DNA from: Romanomermis culicivorax
Taxonomy: Eukaryota > Nematoda > Enoplea > Mermithida > Mermithidae
Assembly (NCBI GenBank): GCA_963922205.1
Contig: CAWUHX010000081.1
Location: forward strand, 992,001 to 1,056,000
Direction of reading: 5' to 3'
DNA length: 64,000 nt
This document shows positions 12,701-25,080 of the stretch, one piece after another (position 1 is the stretch's first letter; each line of letters starts with the position of its first letter). Below the pieces are notes generated by a model. That model saw only the letters and a list, made by a program, of their open reading frames with translations, did not search any database and was not told the DNA's origin. The translations under genes and the position numbers were made by a program.

Positions 12701-14008
12701 ATTTCGAAATTCATGAAATTTCGAGTTGATACGACAGTAATTTTGCTATCGAACGCAAAAGACTGGGACCTCATATTCCTTATTACCGTGTAAGAGCAGA
12801 ACTATTCCTTTGGGATCATAGTGGTTCATTTTATCATCTTATACATCTTATACATGATCATCTTATACAGGATCATGGATCATCGATCATCCTGTATATT
12901 AGTTGTGATGCTGAATTTGTTATTCGATTATCTGATGATCCATTCCGAGTTTTTGAGATGGTTGTTGAAAAAATGGCTGAAAACGGCATCACTTCTTCAC
13001 TAAATCAAGACGAAAGGGGAAATATTTTCAGTATGAATCAACTGTTCTCGAAATGTTGACAAGTATTTATTTTGATTGAATCAAATGCGGGTTATCGATG
13101 CTGTTATGAATCAGTTTTGGTAGTGCTGTTTATAAGTTGGGTCCCGAGTATGTAAAAAACTCTACCTAAAATCTGTCACATTAAATCAACGTATCTGGCC
13201 TGAGAAATCTCAAAATTTCACTACCGAAATTTTGGAAAATAACCACTTTCTACACAATCATGAATATTTACGGGTACATTAGTTTCACAGACAATGGAAA
13301 AATATTTATCATTACTCACGCTATATGGGATTCTTCTACATGTTAATATAGAGCGTTGAAATCATGACTGAATATCAAAATCATTTCATGGACAATATCT
13401 CAACAGTTGCTAATCATACAATGCTGTCTAATGTAGCATAGTGAGCTGAATATACACGTTTGTAGAGAACTCGTGATGTGACTAGCAACTCACTTTAACA
13501 CGTCTCCTCTGATCAGTCTTAGTTTCATCTGAAAGGCTACGATCACTCATACACTACAGTATAGTGATCAAAACCATAAAAATAATTGTTGGAAGTGCCA
13601 CAGGAATCACCCCTCCAAATTGTCAACCATATGGCTAGCCAAATAGCGCCTTCATGATTCATCAAACGGCTGTCATTAGGTTAAGATATGAGACGCCATC
13701 TTTTGGGATGGAACAAAGCTGAAAAACTTCTATTTTCTGGTGGAGAATGGTCATTTTCGGACGAAAATTATGAAACAATGATGCTACATTATGTCTGGAT
13801 CGGAGTGTTTATCTGAATGTCTTTATCAGTTTCAGATTGGTGCTTTGGAGTACGTTTTCCGTGTCTTCAATGCCAAAATTAACTGTCCAACATCTACGGA
13901 AGATGAAACATGTTAAAAAGTATCAACAGTCGGGTATAAAAGCTTTTTCCTTCTTTATCACTCCTCTATTATAACCTGACACCGATTTCTAAGCAGTGTC
14001 TTAGAGCA
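6772..14008. other. Long intergenic stretch, no convincing gene
   Basis: This is AT-rich throughout. It holds one small MITE (9254-9462) and a partial CATACATGTAA-family copy (about 13583-13650). Two open frames stand out slightly: 7994-8248 (84 residues) and 11834-12088 (84 residues, locally more GC-rich). Neither shows a known motif or good splice context, so neither is called as a gene. Confidence 0.45.
9254..9462. mobile_element. Small MITE-like inverted-repeat element (209 bp)
   Basis: The termini are inverted: ACTTGCTTTTTCCGACGGAA at the left and the reverse complement of ACTTGCATTTTCCAACGGAG at the right. The interior is unusually rich in CGGAACG-type words compared with the flanking AT DNA. 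Flanks are TTAT and TTAA, so the target duplication is uncertain. The open frames in it read through repeat DNA on both strands and are not called. Confidence 0.5.
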
Positions 14009-14412
14009 CATACATGTAACGCGGCCCCGAGGTCTGGGGGTATCGGTCGACTTTTTTGGGGCCGGGACTCAGTAATTCCCCAAAATTTTAGGGGAGAGGT
14101 CTCTGAAGGAAAAAATCAATTTTTTTGCCGAGAAAGTCCGAAAACAGTTTAAAAAAAGTAATTTTTGTCTGAAAAAAACATAAAAAATGTATTCATGGCG
14201 CGAAGCGCTGAGAAAATAGACGTTTTTGACCATTTTTTGTTCAAAAATTGACATTTTTCATCAAAAAATAGAGATTTTTCGGATCTCTATGACTACCATG
14301 TGGGTAGCCATAGGATTGGAAAATCTTGGAGCGGGGTCACCCAATGGCTAGCCATATGGCAGACGATTTCTGGGAGGGGTTCCTGTAGCACTTCCCCCCA
14401 ATTACATGTATG
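14009..14412 (+). mobile_element. CATACATGTAA-family element, copy 1 (404 bp)
   Basis: It starts CATACATGTAACG followed by a GC-rich GGCCCCGAGGTCTGGGGG. It ends CCCCCCAATTACATGTATG, so CATACATGTAA forms the terminal inverted repeat. The interior has T/A-rich hairpin words and, near the right end, 'ccaatggctagccatatgg'. Related copies lie at 51564-51997 (inverted), 52425-52783, and in fragments at 13583-13650 and 3500-3948. It is non-coding and non-autonomous. Confidence 0.65.
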
Positions 14413-17039
14413 TAGGGGCATGTGTGACTCAAGACGTCTTTTCCGATGTGGACAGTCTTAGGATAATTGTGTCCCAGGATGCTGTCCGGTAATGGGCCTC
14501 AGATGGTACTCTATTCTGATTTTTACGTTTTCCGATCCATGCTTGCCGCACTAAATTTAGGTGATATCTTTTACTCCGCCTAATTTGCGTATATGTTAAT
14601 CCGCCCTGAACTGTTCAGTATTCTTTCCTGACTGTTCACTAGGGACATTTCGCCTCCGTGATTAGTTCCACTCGAAAGTGCCGTACGAGAAACGTGCAGA
14701 ACTCTCCATGCAGGATGGTCATCAAGCACTTGGCATATGCAATCTAATAGCTTAAAATGTCTAGAAAACTTTTATTAGTCGCCTATACGTCTGTTATGGG
14801 ATAATTCGTCTGTTGCTGCCCATATGTCTTGCTCGTTTTTAGTTTGACGCTTTGTTGCATTAAATATATTCAAATGAAGTGAACTCCTCTCTCGCCATTT
14901 TATCCTTGGATGACATAGTTATTTTGATTTGTGTCGGTATTTTTGTATTTTTTGATCAACGGTGTCAGTCACGTGACTACCACGGTTCTTCACACGACTG
15001 GAACGACAAACAGCAGAATAGAGTAAAATTAACGCGAGATAAATCATCGAACGTTCTGATCTTCAAACAGAAAAGAAGTAAATTTTTCTGATGAAATGTA
15101 AATCATGATTGAGAAACAACGTATCATGCTGACGTCAAAGGTGTGCTCTCGAATTGTTGATTGTTATTTATTTCATGCTCAGCTGCCAGATTTGAACTAT
15201 GATCATCTCGTAAAAAAGCAAATTAGCCACAATCATCAAGCATCATTATCGTGCTTTCCGGTGTTTTGCATTTGGCCTTTATAAGAGATCGAATGCGGCT
15301 TTTTTTGTTTATTAAAAAGCTTAAGCTTCAATTTCGCGGTTTCCTATACCTACATCATCATTCTGCCCTATCTTCCTAGAATATTATTCCAGTAAAGAGT
15401 AGTAGGCGAGGAGATGCACAATCTTCGGTTCTTTATTAAAGCTTGTGTGGTTGCTGTGCCCGGGGCTGAACAGGCGAGCAATCATAACCACTTATTACCT
15501 TTGACACCCTGCAGGTCATAGAAGATTACTGCCTCCTTCTTCATCAACACTTCTCTTTTTTTAGAACGATAATAAATCTTTTCCGCTTTTAATAATTCTT
15601 ATTTATTTTCCAACCCTGAAACACAACGGTTTTCTCTATTGCGAGGTTATGTCTCAGAATCGAAAGTATCAGAAACCTGACAATAAATCTGTTGTTTGCT
15701 TGCATGTATAGGAGTTCTGTTGGTGTTGTTGTCGTTTACCCTAATTCCAACCATACATGCACTTCAGTCAAAATCTGCTAGGGGTCAGGATCCATGAGCT
15801 AGGTTTGGTTTGATCGGAGAGACTATTTTTATACGCTGCACAACAGCTCTACTTGATATGTTATACCATTCCTCTAAGGTATAAGGTTAATGTTAGGGTC
15901 ATTTTTAATTTATCGATATGTTTTGTGTGTATGAGTTGAACTGATCTGAACCTTAACAGCCGTGAAACAACAAATAAGAGTTATACTACACCTTAAGCGG
16001 CAGCTCAGCTTTAGCATAAATCTATTCGATGAAACCGGCCTCTAGAATTTGTCTACTATATTTGTAAAAAATTTTCATGGAAATTTTTCGAGCTGTAAAA
16101 AATTCCATTCATATTTCGAGAAAGCGAACTAAAATAACTCTGGTCGCACATAAAATTAACATGGACGGATAGTCAATAAAATTTTTGAGCGACAATTGAA
16201 TATTCCATTCTTTACATCAAAAACTGAAAGCTTGCTGAGCCGATAGACCTGAGAATCTACGGGGAGGATGGAAATCTGCAGGGGTCAGCCATAATGCTGC
16301 ATTGGGTCGTTAAGCAGTCTGCATCGACTCACAAACCCAAGCTCCTCAAGTTCTAAGTAAACTGATACAATAACATCTTGGAATTTTTTGACTATTCCTA
16401 CCATTGATTTTCATGTGCCAATCAAAAATTGAACCTATGTGAATTTTCTATCTTATGTCTCATGTTAGCTCGGTCACGGTATTCTATACCAGCAAAGCTA
16501 GTCTGGAACAGTTCTGATGTACTTATTTCTGGAAATTTTCACGCCGATTCCGATCTTGATAATGCTGCTCAGCCCTCTCATAGATAAAAAGAATTTTCGA
16601 CAATTTTCGGCAATTTAGGAACAGCCAGTAACTTCGGTACTTGGGAACTTTTTCTGTTGTTCCAAAGACGCAGAAATGTAGCATCGAATAAATGATGCAT
16701 TACTGTTCTTTTGCAGTGAATTTTTCGTACAAAACGTTTCAATGACGTAATTGCTTACACCACTCTGTGATCGCAGGAATCAGGATTTTTACTTGCTCAT
16801 CAATTTTATCATCCTTATCCCACCTCTTCTAATTAAGTGACTTAGAACGATAATTAGCCCATTTCCTTTTTTCTCAAATCGTAAAATTTTCAGGAAAAAT
16901 TGAGCCATATTCGTCGCCCTGGATATTTCCTAATTGACGAGAAACGAATAAACGAAGTTTTTATTTGATACTATTCAAAGAACGGGTTCTTTTTGCGTAA
17001 AAAAAGATCGTCAGTCCTTACCGTTAAACGCACAAGAAA
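14413..17039. other. Intergenic, nothing recognised
   Basis: AT-rich with a few more GC-rich patches (15350-15560). I found no splice-compatible coding frame, tRNA-like cloverleaf or defined repeat ends. Any promoter of the gene starting at 17040 would be here, but no TATA-like element is convincing among so much AT. Confidence 0.45.
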
Positions 17040-19184
17040 ATGATACAGCTAATTTCCAGAGCGTTGATCCTATGCGTGGTGATTTCCACGATGACATCCG
17101 CGCTTGGTGAGTGTACATAATGTATGAAATTCGACAGAACTCTAGAAACTGAATTTTTAGGAGTATACACTCCAAAGCCATTAAATCAAAAACTGTCTGA
17201 TTTTTTTTAATAAATGAAACAGATGACGTATTCAAGAAGCCCTGAATATAATACCCATTCAAATGCACAAACTGTAGATCTTTGCATTTCCAGGATCAAT
17301 ACTAACATTTGCAGGTGAGAATCATATCTATAGTATTTGCATAAACGTCAGAAATTTTGTGGTTCTTATGCCTTATCTTACAACAAAAAATTGAGTAGTG
17401 TAAAAACATGGTATGAATTCCAGCTGCCTGCAGAAGAACGACAGTGAATAAAAAATGAGTATTTTATTTAATGCGAAATGGATTCAAGAAAACTCTTGAT
17501 TAACACAGCTTGATGACAAGTGTTTTAACATTCATACGAATATCAAACAAAAGCGTGCCATTAATATTTCATTAGCTATCCACTGCTAAATCTGATGTTT
17601 GAGTCGTGGATTTTTTCCACGATTCACTTTGTCCACAGACAGGACCGATACTTTTTGTAAACATATAAAAAACTTGCTGCACATAATGTGCCAAAAAAAT
17701 TTCATGTGAGGATTTCTGGCCTTCTGTTAAGAAATTTATTCAGTGAGTTTCTACTGACGAGAGGATTTTCAGGTTTAGATTCTAGAGATTTGCACGTTGT
17801 AATGAATTCTATAGCCGATAGGTATGCAATTAATATTACACAAGTCTCTTTGTCCATATGCCATATTTACACTAACATCATTTGTTCATACGCCATATTT
17901 ACACTAACATAACATTTACATAAATTTCTACAGTAGTTAGTTAGCCCACCTGATCTCAGCAACGATGAAAGATAAAAAGATGCTGAGACATGCTATCGAT
18001 AGATGATTATCAGCATGACTATTTGAAAAACGTTTAACTCTAATGCCCAATGAAATACACAATTATGAATTTTGATTAAGTTCTAGAGCCCGCAGTTTGA
18101 AAGAGGTGCAAGATCGGATTACCTCCCTGAAATCTGATTTTGAATTTGTCCATATCTGCTGTAGTTTCCTGAGATCACGTGTAGGTGAACTTTCGATTGT
18201 TTGATGCAAATTTCAGAGTAAAGAATAACTATGGGCAGAAACGTTCGATGTAACATTATTCAGGTTGCTATGGACTGTCGAATACATGATTGCAGAATAA
18301 TTCTTCGTGAGAGTAGATGGTCAACTTCGGAAATACGAACCACTGAAACTTTAAATATATATTCTTTTATTTGCTGTTTTGATCAGCGTAATAGTGGATT
18401 TGGACAGAAAATTTCATCATTATCTGAAATAAGACATGAAATAAACCTACATCCTTTGTATCACTCAGCAAAAATATGCCTTCTTCTGGTATAAAAGATA
18501 ACTCCTGCAATGCGTTTATACATGATTTGCACAATCAAATCGCTCACAATTCATGAATTCCTCACAGATCATTCTTGCACACTTACTCCAAATTCGTTTT
18601 TCAAATTATATGAACAAGATCACTCCGATTCTGTCATGAAATTTTACCTATGCGAAAAGTTTTCTGAAAATCTTGCTTGAGGAAGTTCGACTACAATGAT
18701 CCAAGCTTGCTTAAAAAGCACATGCAGATATTAATTTTTCTTGCCTGAAAATTTCGTGGGACATTGCTAGCATTGCTGACGTCAGATCTAGTGTAATCTT
18801 TTTTACATTTCCGGGACTCTAATACTGTAAGTCACGTGAACACCAAAAGTTTTAGTGCGATTTTTTCGCCTCTCCTTAGAATTGGAAGACGAAGACGCAG
18901 TCAAGACCTACTGCGCCCCGGATGAAGAAGCCCGCAACCCGTGTACATGCTGCAAAATGCGCTGCTGGTACGATACGCACCAAGACATGGTTAAAAAGTT
19001 GGGAACGGCGGCCACCGAGGATTGGGGCGAACACGAAGTTTTGAAGACCCTGAACCGCATGAAACAATGCACGCGATTCATGTGCCAACCGATTTGTAAG
19101 CTAGTCAAAAAGAGTCAAATTACCGATCAACAACAACACCAGCCGGATTTTGATGTGCCCAGGAATTTGTTGTTTCCATTGTGA
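17040..19184 (+). CDS. Secreted cysteine-rich protein, CxCCKxRCWYD family
   Basis: Exons: 17040-17106, possibly a 21-nt microexon 17294-17314, and 18880-19184. Exon 1 encodes Met plus a hydrophobic signal peptide (core ALILCVVIS, ending TSAL) and ends in phase 1 at gtgagt. The last exon starts in the matching phase after ctccttag. The mature part is acidic (ELEDEDAVKTYC), then PCTCCKMRCWYD, then LNRMKQCTRFMCQPIC, and a polar tail to TGA. The microexon lies between cag and gtgaga and is in phase, adding seven residues. Total length is 123 residues without it and 130 with it. Eight or so cysteines suggest a disulphide-bonded extracellular protein. It shares the core and intron phase with the exon at 312-604, about 18 kb away. 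I do not recognise the family and give no function. Confidence 0.7.
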
Positions 19185-21503
19185 ATATTGAGCTAGACGT
19201 GAACTGATTTTATTCGATGATATAACTTGAGCTGCAGTCAATGTTTTGAGGTTGAGCTGTAATCAAAGATTTTTAAAAATGCTGGAATGATCCTCGTGAT
19301 CAGCATTTTTAGACCCGTATAAGTAATGTGAAAAGTGATGAGCTTGACTATTAGCATTTTCATTCATGCTGAAATTTTTTAATACGAAATCTTTCAAACC
19401 ATGAATAGTCGCAGCATTCACCTCCATTATTCCTTAATATTCGAAATCATGCTTCCTGAATTTTTTCACAGGCAGAGATCTAACCGACAGTAATTAGATG
19501 TTAATGATTTCTTGCATTGGGATAATTTGCACTGATTTTCCATACTTTGAAGCTGGTTGTTTCCTAACTGGAAAATTTTTCATTCATTTTTTGATTCCAA
19601 AGTAATCTACAGTATTATATGCAATATGTAATTCTACATATCTAAGATAAGTTACAGTAGAATATTTTACTTGAGGAAGGATACTGTAGAAATATACGAT
19701 ATTATGCTGCGTTGAATTCTATATTTTCTTACTATTTTGACAACATTTCTGCTACTGCAACGTTATTCTTGAACAACGACCCAAACTAATTTTCGAACCT
19801 TCTTTTGAGTTTGCCAGTTTCAGATCTGGGTCAGTGGAATCTTGACACCTGACTAGCAATATTTACTGCAGTTTTTGTCACATAATATCAGTCTGTACTG
19901 AATTTTTGGAATCAGCTGCAGCTCAAAGTTATTCAACAACTTTCATTTTTTGATGATCGATCTCGAAATTTTACTTTTCTCATTTGAATGTTGTGTCGCA
20001 TATGGGTTTTGTTTTTTTCTATATAGAAAAAAAATGTATACGGAGTGTAATTTTCTCAGATCTAATTTGCCTAAAAGCCAATTAAGCTCGATATCCTTGA
20101 AAAAAGTAAGCAAAAAATTGACTCGGCCAGCGCCTCTCCAACGGTTTTTCTTTTGCTCGTCGATGAATCAATTAACTTGGCCAATTTTTTGTGTTTGAAT
20201 CATTTTTCCCACGTAGGCGAAAGCGGATCGAGTCAATCAAACAAAATTGGACTTATTTTTCGTAGAATCAAAAAGTAGAGGAAAAATCATTAACGTGATG
20301 GTGAAAAATACTATATAGTCTGTTCGGCAATATCCGGAATCCGATGAACGTAATTAAGTTTGAGGGCAAATTACGTGAAGCGAAAAATTTCAGCAATATC
20401 CTGCAGAAATTATCCATGGGTTGATCCAATTTGCTGGTGATTAGCGCGAAGAGGAATCAATAGTCGAGAGAATCGGGATTGAGCATTGTAGAAATATTAT
20501 TTTACCGGAAGAAAACCCTTAAATTACACTATAGAAATTTTTGTGGCCTTTCTGACGTCAAATATACTTTCACTTTTTGAGTAACATGAACTGACCGATA
20601 TTTTCCACTGATTACTGTTTTAGAAAACTTTTGATGTCAGCAAGCTACAAAGAAAAAATTGAGGTGTATATAAAGATGTATAAATAAGCTCAATAGAACT
20701 GTATACTAAAACAGACGAGTTTCATACTCTACCCTTTTGTCTGAACCTAATAGCAAGAGTTTAATTCAATTTATTTACAGCAAATTTTTCATTTTTTACT
20801 CAAGTTTCGCCCTCTAATGATTGTTTAACAGAATTCGTACAATTCTGATGTAGGCACTATAGTAGAAATTTTTCTCAATTGATGCCAACATCAGATGCGA
20901 TTCTTGGCTACACTGATGAAAAGATACTGTTTTTGAAAAAAATTAACGTTTTTCGTTTGGTTTCGACTTGTAATCTCTGGAAACATTAGCAATCGAAGCT
21001 AAACGCCAGCTTAAATGATGATGAATCTAGAAATTTTTTAAAATTAGAATTTGTAACGACAGTTTGCTTTGAATTTTCATAGAATCTATTGAGTGCTGAA
21101 GAGATGTGTCTTCAAAAAAATTTTTCGATCGGACTGTTAATATCGAGCATTAACGAAAGATTGAAACATGATACTACACATCAATGCGAATAATGCAGCC
21201 TAATATCCAACTATAATGTGGTTCAAGTATGTATCTTATTGACTTGTTCATGGACAGAATCGGTAAGTTTTCGAATTTTTCAAAAATACCCAAAATCTAG
21301 AATCGTAATCGATATGATTGAATTGCTAGATGACACAAACTACAGTCAATATCTGACAGAATGCTAGATTTTTTTATTTCAATATCTATACATTATAATA
21401 TCAATGCTTAAAATGAACCTGGAATCAGCAAGATATGAATTGGTTGTTTCATTTCTTGATGACGTCAAAACCACTTGCGCTTTTTCCTAAGCAGTTGAAA
21501 TAA
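19185..21503. other. Intergenic, nothing recognised
   Basis: AT-rich DNA between two converging genes (this side + strand, next gene - strand). Open frames are short and of biased composition. No repeat ends were found. Confidence 0.45.
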
Positions 21504-24500
21504 TTACACGTTATTAGAAAGAACATATGACGACGATCCGTTAGAAATTTTGACCAAATTTTTCGACTGATTATGCGTATTAATCATGGCCGTTTTTCTT
21601 TCGCTCCATCGCCGCCAACAATAGGCCGAAATAGCGCCCGTAGCCGACACTTTGCCCAAAACGCTGAACAAAGTGACGTGGGCCATATTTTGGAGCAGCC
21701 ATTGGCCATAGGCGCCCAGCAAATATTTCGAATGTCGTACGACAGCGTACGATTCGGGATTCAATTTACATAGGAGCATGTATTTGGTGCCTATCATGCC
21801 GGAAACGACAAAGCACGACATGGCGATAATAAGCTGTAGAGAAGGAAATAGGAAGTTCGATGGTTTTTAAGACTGTTCTACTATTCAGGTTAACCCAGTC
21901 TGAGTAGCCAGAACAACTAGAAAAGATACACTAGTCAAAGCCATGTATTTAATTATTGCTGAATGCTAAAATCAGAGAGAAAAATTCAGTAGTACAAATT
22001 GTGGGCTCTCAACAGAACTTACAGTATTCTATTAGTTCATTATTAAAAATGACTGTCGCACATTTAAACCTTGTATACCTAATCAATTAGCGACTTTTCA
22101 CAGAGACTTGTCATGTGGGACTGGGAACTCGTGAGCCCGATCTGCTAACCTTAAACCAATTTTTTAGTGAAAAATTCTACAGCACGTAAAAGCAGTGTGT
22201 AAAAAGAAACGAACGTAACCTATTTATTTCATCTTCTAAATTTACAAGCATTTTATGAATATCGGACTGTTAGTTTTTTATGCTATTTTTTTCTTGTTCC
22301 ATGGTGGTGTCAGATGAATTCACATCACGTTTAAGTCTGGACATTTTGGCCATATACAGGTTTGGCAACGAATTATAATTAGTAGATCAATTCCTAAGAT
22401 GTCATTTCCGTAAGAAAATCTATCATTTATTTTGAAATGGTCAATGCAGCGATTCCATGAAAGTAAGTTCATAATGAAAAAAATAGCAAGCTTATTACTG
22501 TAATCAATGGAAACAATTTTCGTCAGTGACCGACGAAAAGAACTTTTGAAAATTTTCTTCGGTAATCTGCTTAAGTGGTTCAAATTTCTCGAGTAGCCCT
22601 CTGGTATCGACGTCATTCTGTCTAAATCGACAGCAGATGAGCTTGATGTTTTTCAATAATTTTGGCCTTTCCTATTTTCATGAAGAAATTTAGCATTTAC
22701 AGTATGAGCTTCTCCACGAAATGAAAATTGTGAATCAAGTTCAACTTAATTTTTTGGTTTTTCGCTGCCTCTATCATTTTGAATTAAATGGACTATAGTC
22801 AAACATTTATCGAAATGTTACTTGAAATTTCAGCGCAGAAAAAAATTAAAAAACTAGGCATATTACAGATTTTCGATGAGTGGAAAATAAAGGTGAAATA
22901 TAGATATTTCAAAGTCAGATGATAGATAATCTGAAATCAACTTACATAATCGATTAGTTCCCAAGCCGAGGTGACGTCTTGAGTTTCGCTGTTGAAAGAA
23001 TCGGACGTAAAAATCAAAGCCAATGGGCACACCAGTATACTGGTCAATCCGCAAATTTGTCTGGTTAAAGTTAACGGGTGAACCTTGGTCTTTTGAGCTA
23101 TTTGGAAGGTCAACTGAAATAAGTGATGAGTTATTGCGTGTAAGACCAAGAAGATTCTTGAAGTCTCTCTCAACCGAATGGCCCAAGGAAATACTGTCGA
23201 AAACGAAAAATTATCAAAAGAATTGTGTTGAAGAGGATTTTCTTTATTCTCGATTTTTAGATTGTTGGCATTCACATGGTGCAAAAAACGAATCATTATT
23301 TTTCATGGAAAGAAGTCACGTTTTTTGTGCACTAGCGAGACTGGGGTGCAGTAAGCTGAAATAGCCTTACCATGAAATGAAAGGACGTCGATAGCACTAT
23401 CAGCGGCCAGACAACTATGGTCTTCAAATTGAAGAACATAATCGGTTCCATCCAGGCTATTGAGCTACTGATAGCGATGACAACCTGAAAAATACATGTC
23501 CATGAAAAAAATTATTCGTAAGTCATTGCGCAGGTTGTACGAAATTTGTTGCAAGCGACACTGTCTACACGCATAAGACGATCAAAAAGCATTGGGTACG
23601 CGAAATTCCTGAACCTCCACAACTTACAGCCCTAGAAAATCATGTATTTGCTAAAATGATCGTGGAAAGATGATGTCTGACAAACGCAAAAAATAATTAC
23701 GGTTATCAAAGGAGGCTCTTCTAGGTTTTGGTGCAAGAGCATACCCGAAGTATGTGCTGAAATCTGTGGAAGAAAACGTCATGAACGTTTTAGGCTTGCA
23801 ATAATGATCCATGTCAAAAATGAAACAAGGGGATGACTTGAAAAAGAAACGATCTATGAGTATTCGGATTCAGTATCGATTTATTTCCGATGATTTATGT
23901 AAAAATTTAAGCGAGTCGAATATTGGGAATCCATTTGATTAATTACAATTAATTCTAATTTGATCTAGGACGTCATCTCGAGCAGGATTTTGAAACAGAT
24001 ACTACGAGTAAGCTTTGAATTGCCAATCTGATCCTGCGACATTTAATATCAGTGTAAAAGTTGTAAATTTTCGACGTGAAACGCTATAGATTCTAGTCCT
24101 ATTCATTCAATGCATTGCAGATTTACGAATGATTTTGTTGGGATAGACTTTTTAACTGAAATCCAATACATCGGATTTTCCACAAGATATCCGGATTTTT
24201 TTGCACATGCACGAGTATCTCCAATAGGGAATCCTTCACAGTAATTGTGCTTCGTTGAATTTCAGATGACCTCGAGGCCTGTCAGAATATTAACTACGTT
24301 TCAAGCACCGAAACATTCTGCTCCCAAATCGTATGACAATGATAGCTCCTCCTTTTGATTCTATAAACGAATATTATTTTCAAAGATATCTTTGCGTGGT
24401 AGTAAAAACTCAAAAGGTAGAAAAAAGAAATCAACAAATCGTTGCATTTTAATAATAACTATTCAAATTCTGGTAAGAACTGCACCACAACTTTATCGCT

Positions 24501-25080
24501 ATCCGTATATGACCAGATCAAGACTTCAGACACTGCCTCAACATGCATGATCAAGTACTGTTTCACTTATCGTTGACGACACACGCACCTCTCAGAAACG
24601 CAACTGTGTTGCGGTTTCTGTAACGTATCAACACATGATTCTTACGTTTGCAGATCAAGTGCTTACTAAGAGCAAAGTGTATTTGCTTTTGGCGGCCGAA
24701 TAGTAGGCTTCTTCGATGAAAAATCTGGCCGCGAAAATGACCAATAAAGTAACCGCGAAATCTGTCACCCTTATAGAATGGACGGCGCCGTCCGATCCGC
24801 CCGTATGGACGACGCATGTAGCCACGCTCAAAATTGTTTCCGTCAGAACTAAAGGCCACAATTGGCTCAGCGTCAAACGTGGTTCTTTGGGCGTGTAGCC
24901 CAGCCAAAAGAGGACGTATAGAACCAGAAAAGTCAAAAAATAATGGCCAAAATGCATGGCCCAATAAGTCAAATTGAGCAAAAAATAAAGACATTTGTGC
25001 AGTTGGGAGCACAACATGGACAATACAGCGTTTACCACGAAAAGAATCAAAGTTTCGGACATAGACGATTCTTCGATCAT
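21504..25080 (-). CDS. Multi-pass transporter, SLC35/triose-phosphate-transporter-like
   Basis: Minus-strand exons: 25080-24667, 23484-23371, 23113-22946, 21833-21504. All junctions are phase 0 with gtaag donors or pyrimidine-AG acceptors. The product is 341 residues. Hydrophobic segments lie at about 8-24, 30-60 (two), 74-92, 105-121, 134-150, 153-175, 194-212, 230-253 and 266-300. The length and nine to ten helices fit the drug/metabolite (DMT) superfamily. The segment around 85-150 and the 'L.P.SYAV..H.K' stretch near 255-270 recall the TPT/SLC35 group, where a late helix reads 'P.TY.VAN..KR'. Members exchange phosphorylated sugars or nucleotide sugars across Golgi, ER or plastid membranes. 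The substrate cannot be read here, and the assignment rests on topology and weak motif likeness. An internal Met at residue 7 is an alternative start. Confidence 0.6.
22420..22830. repeat. Dispersed repeat, copy B, inside a transporter intron
   Basis: It is collinear with 2790-3240 in the same orientation, with many substitutions. It lies in the 1.1-kb third intron of the transporter gene. No ends or coding potential were found. Confidence 0.45.
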
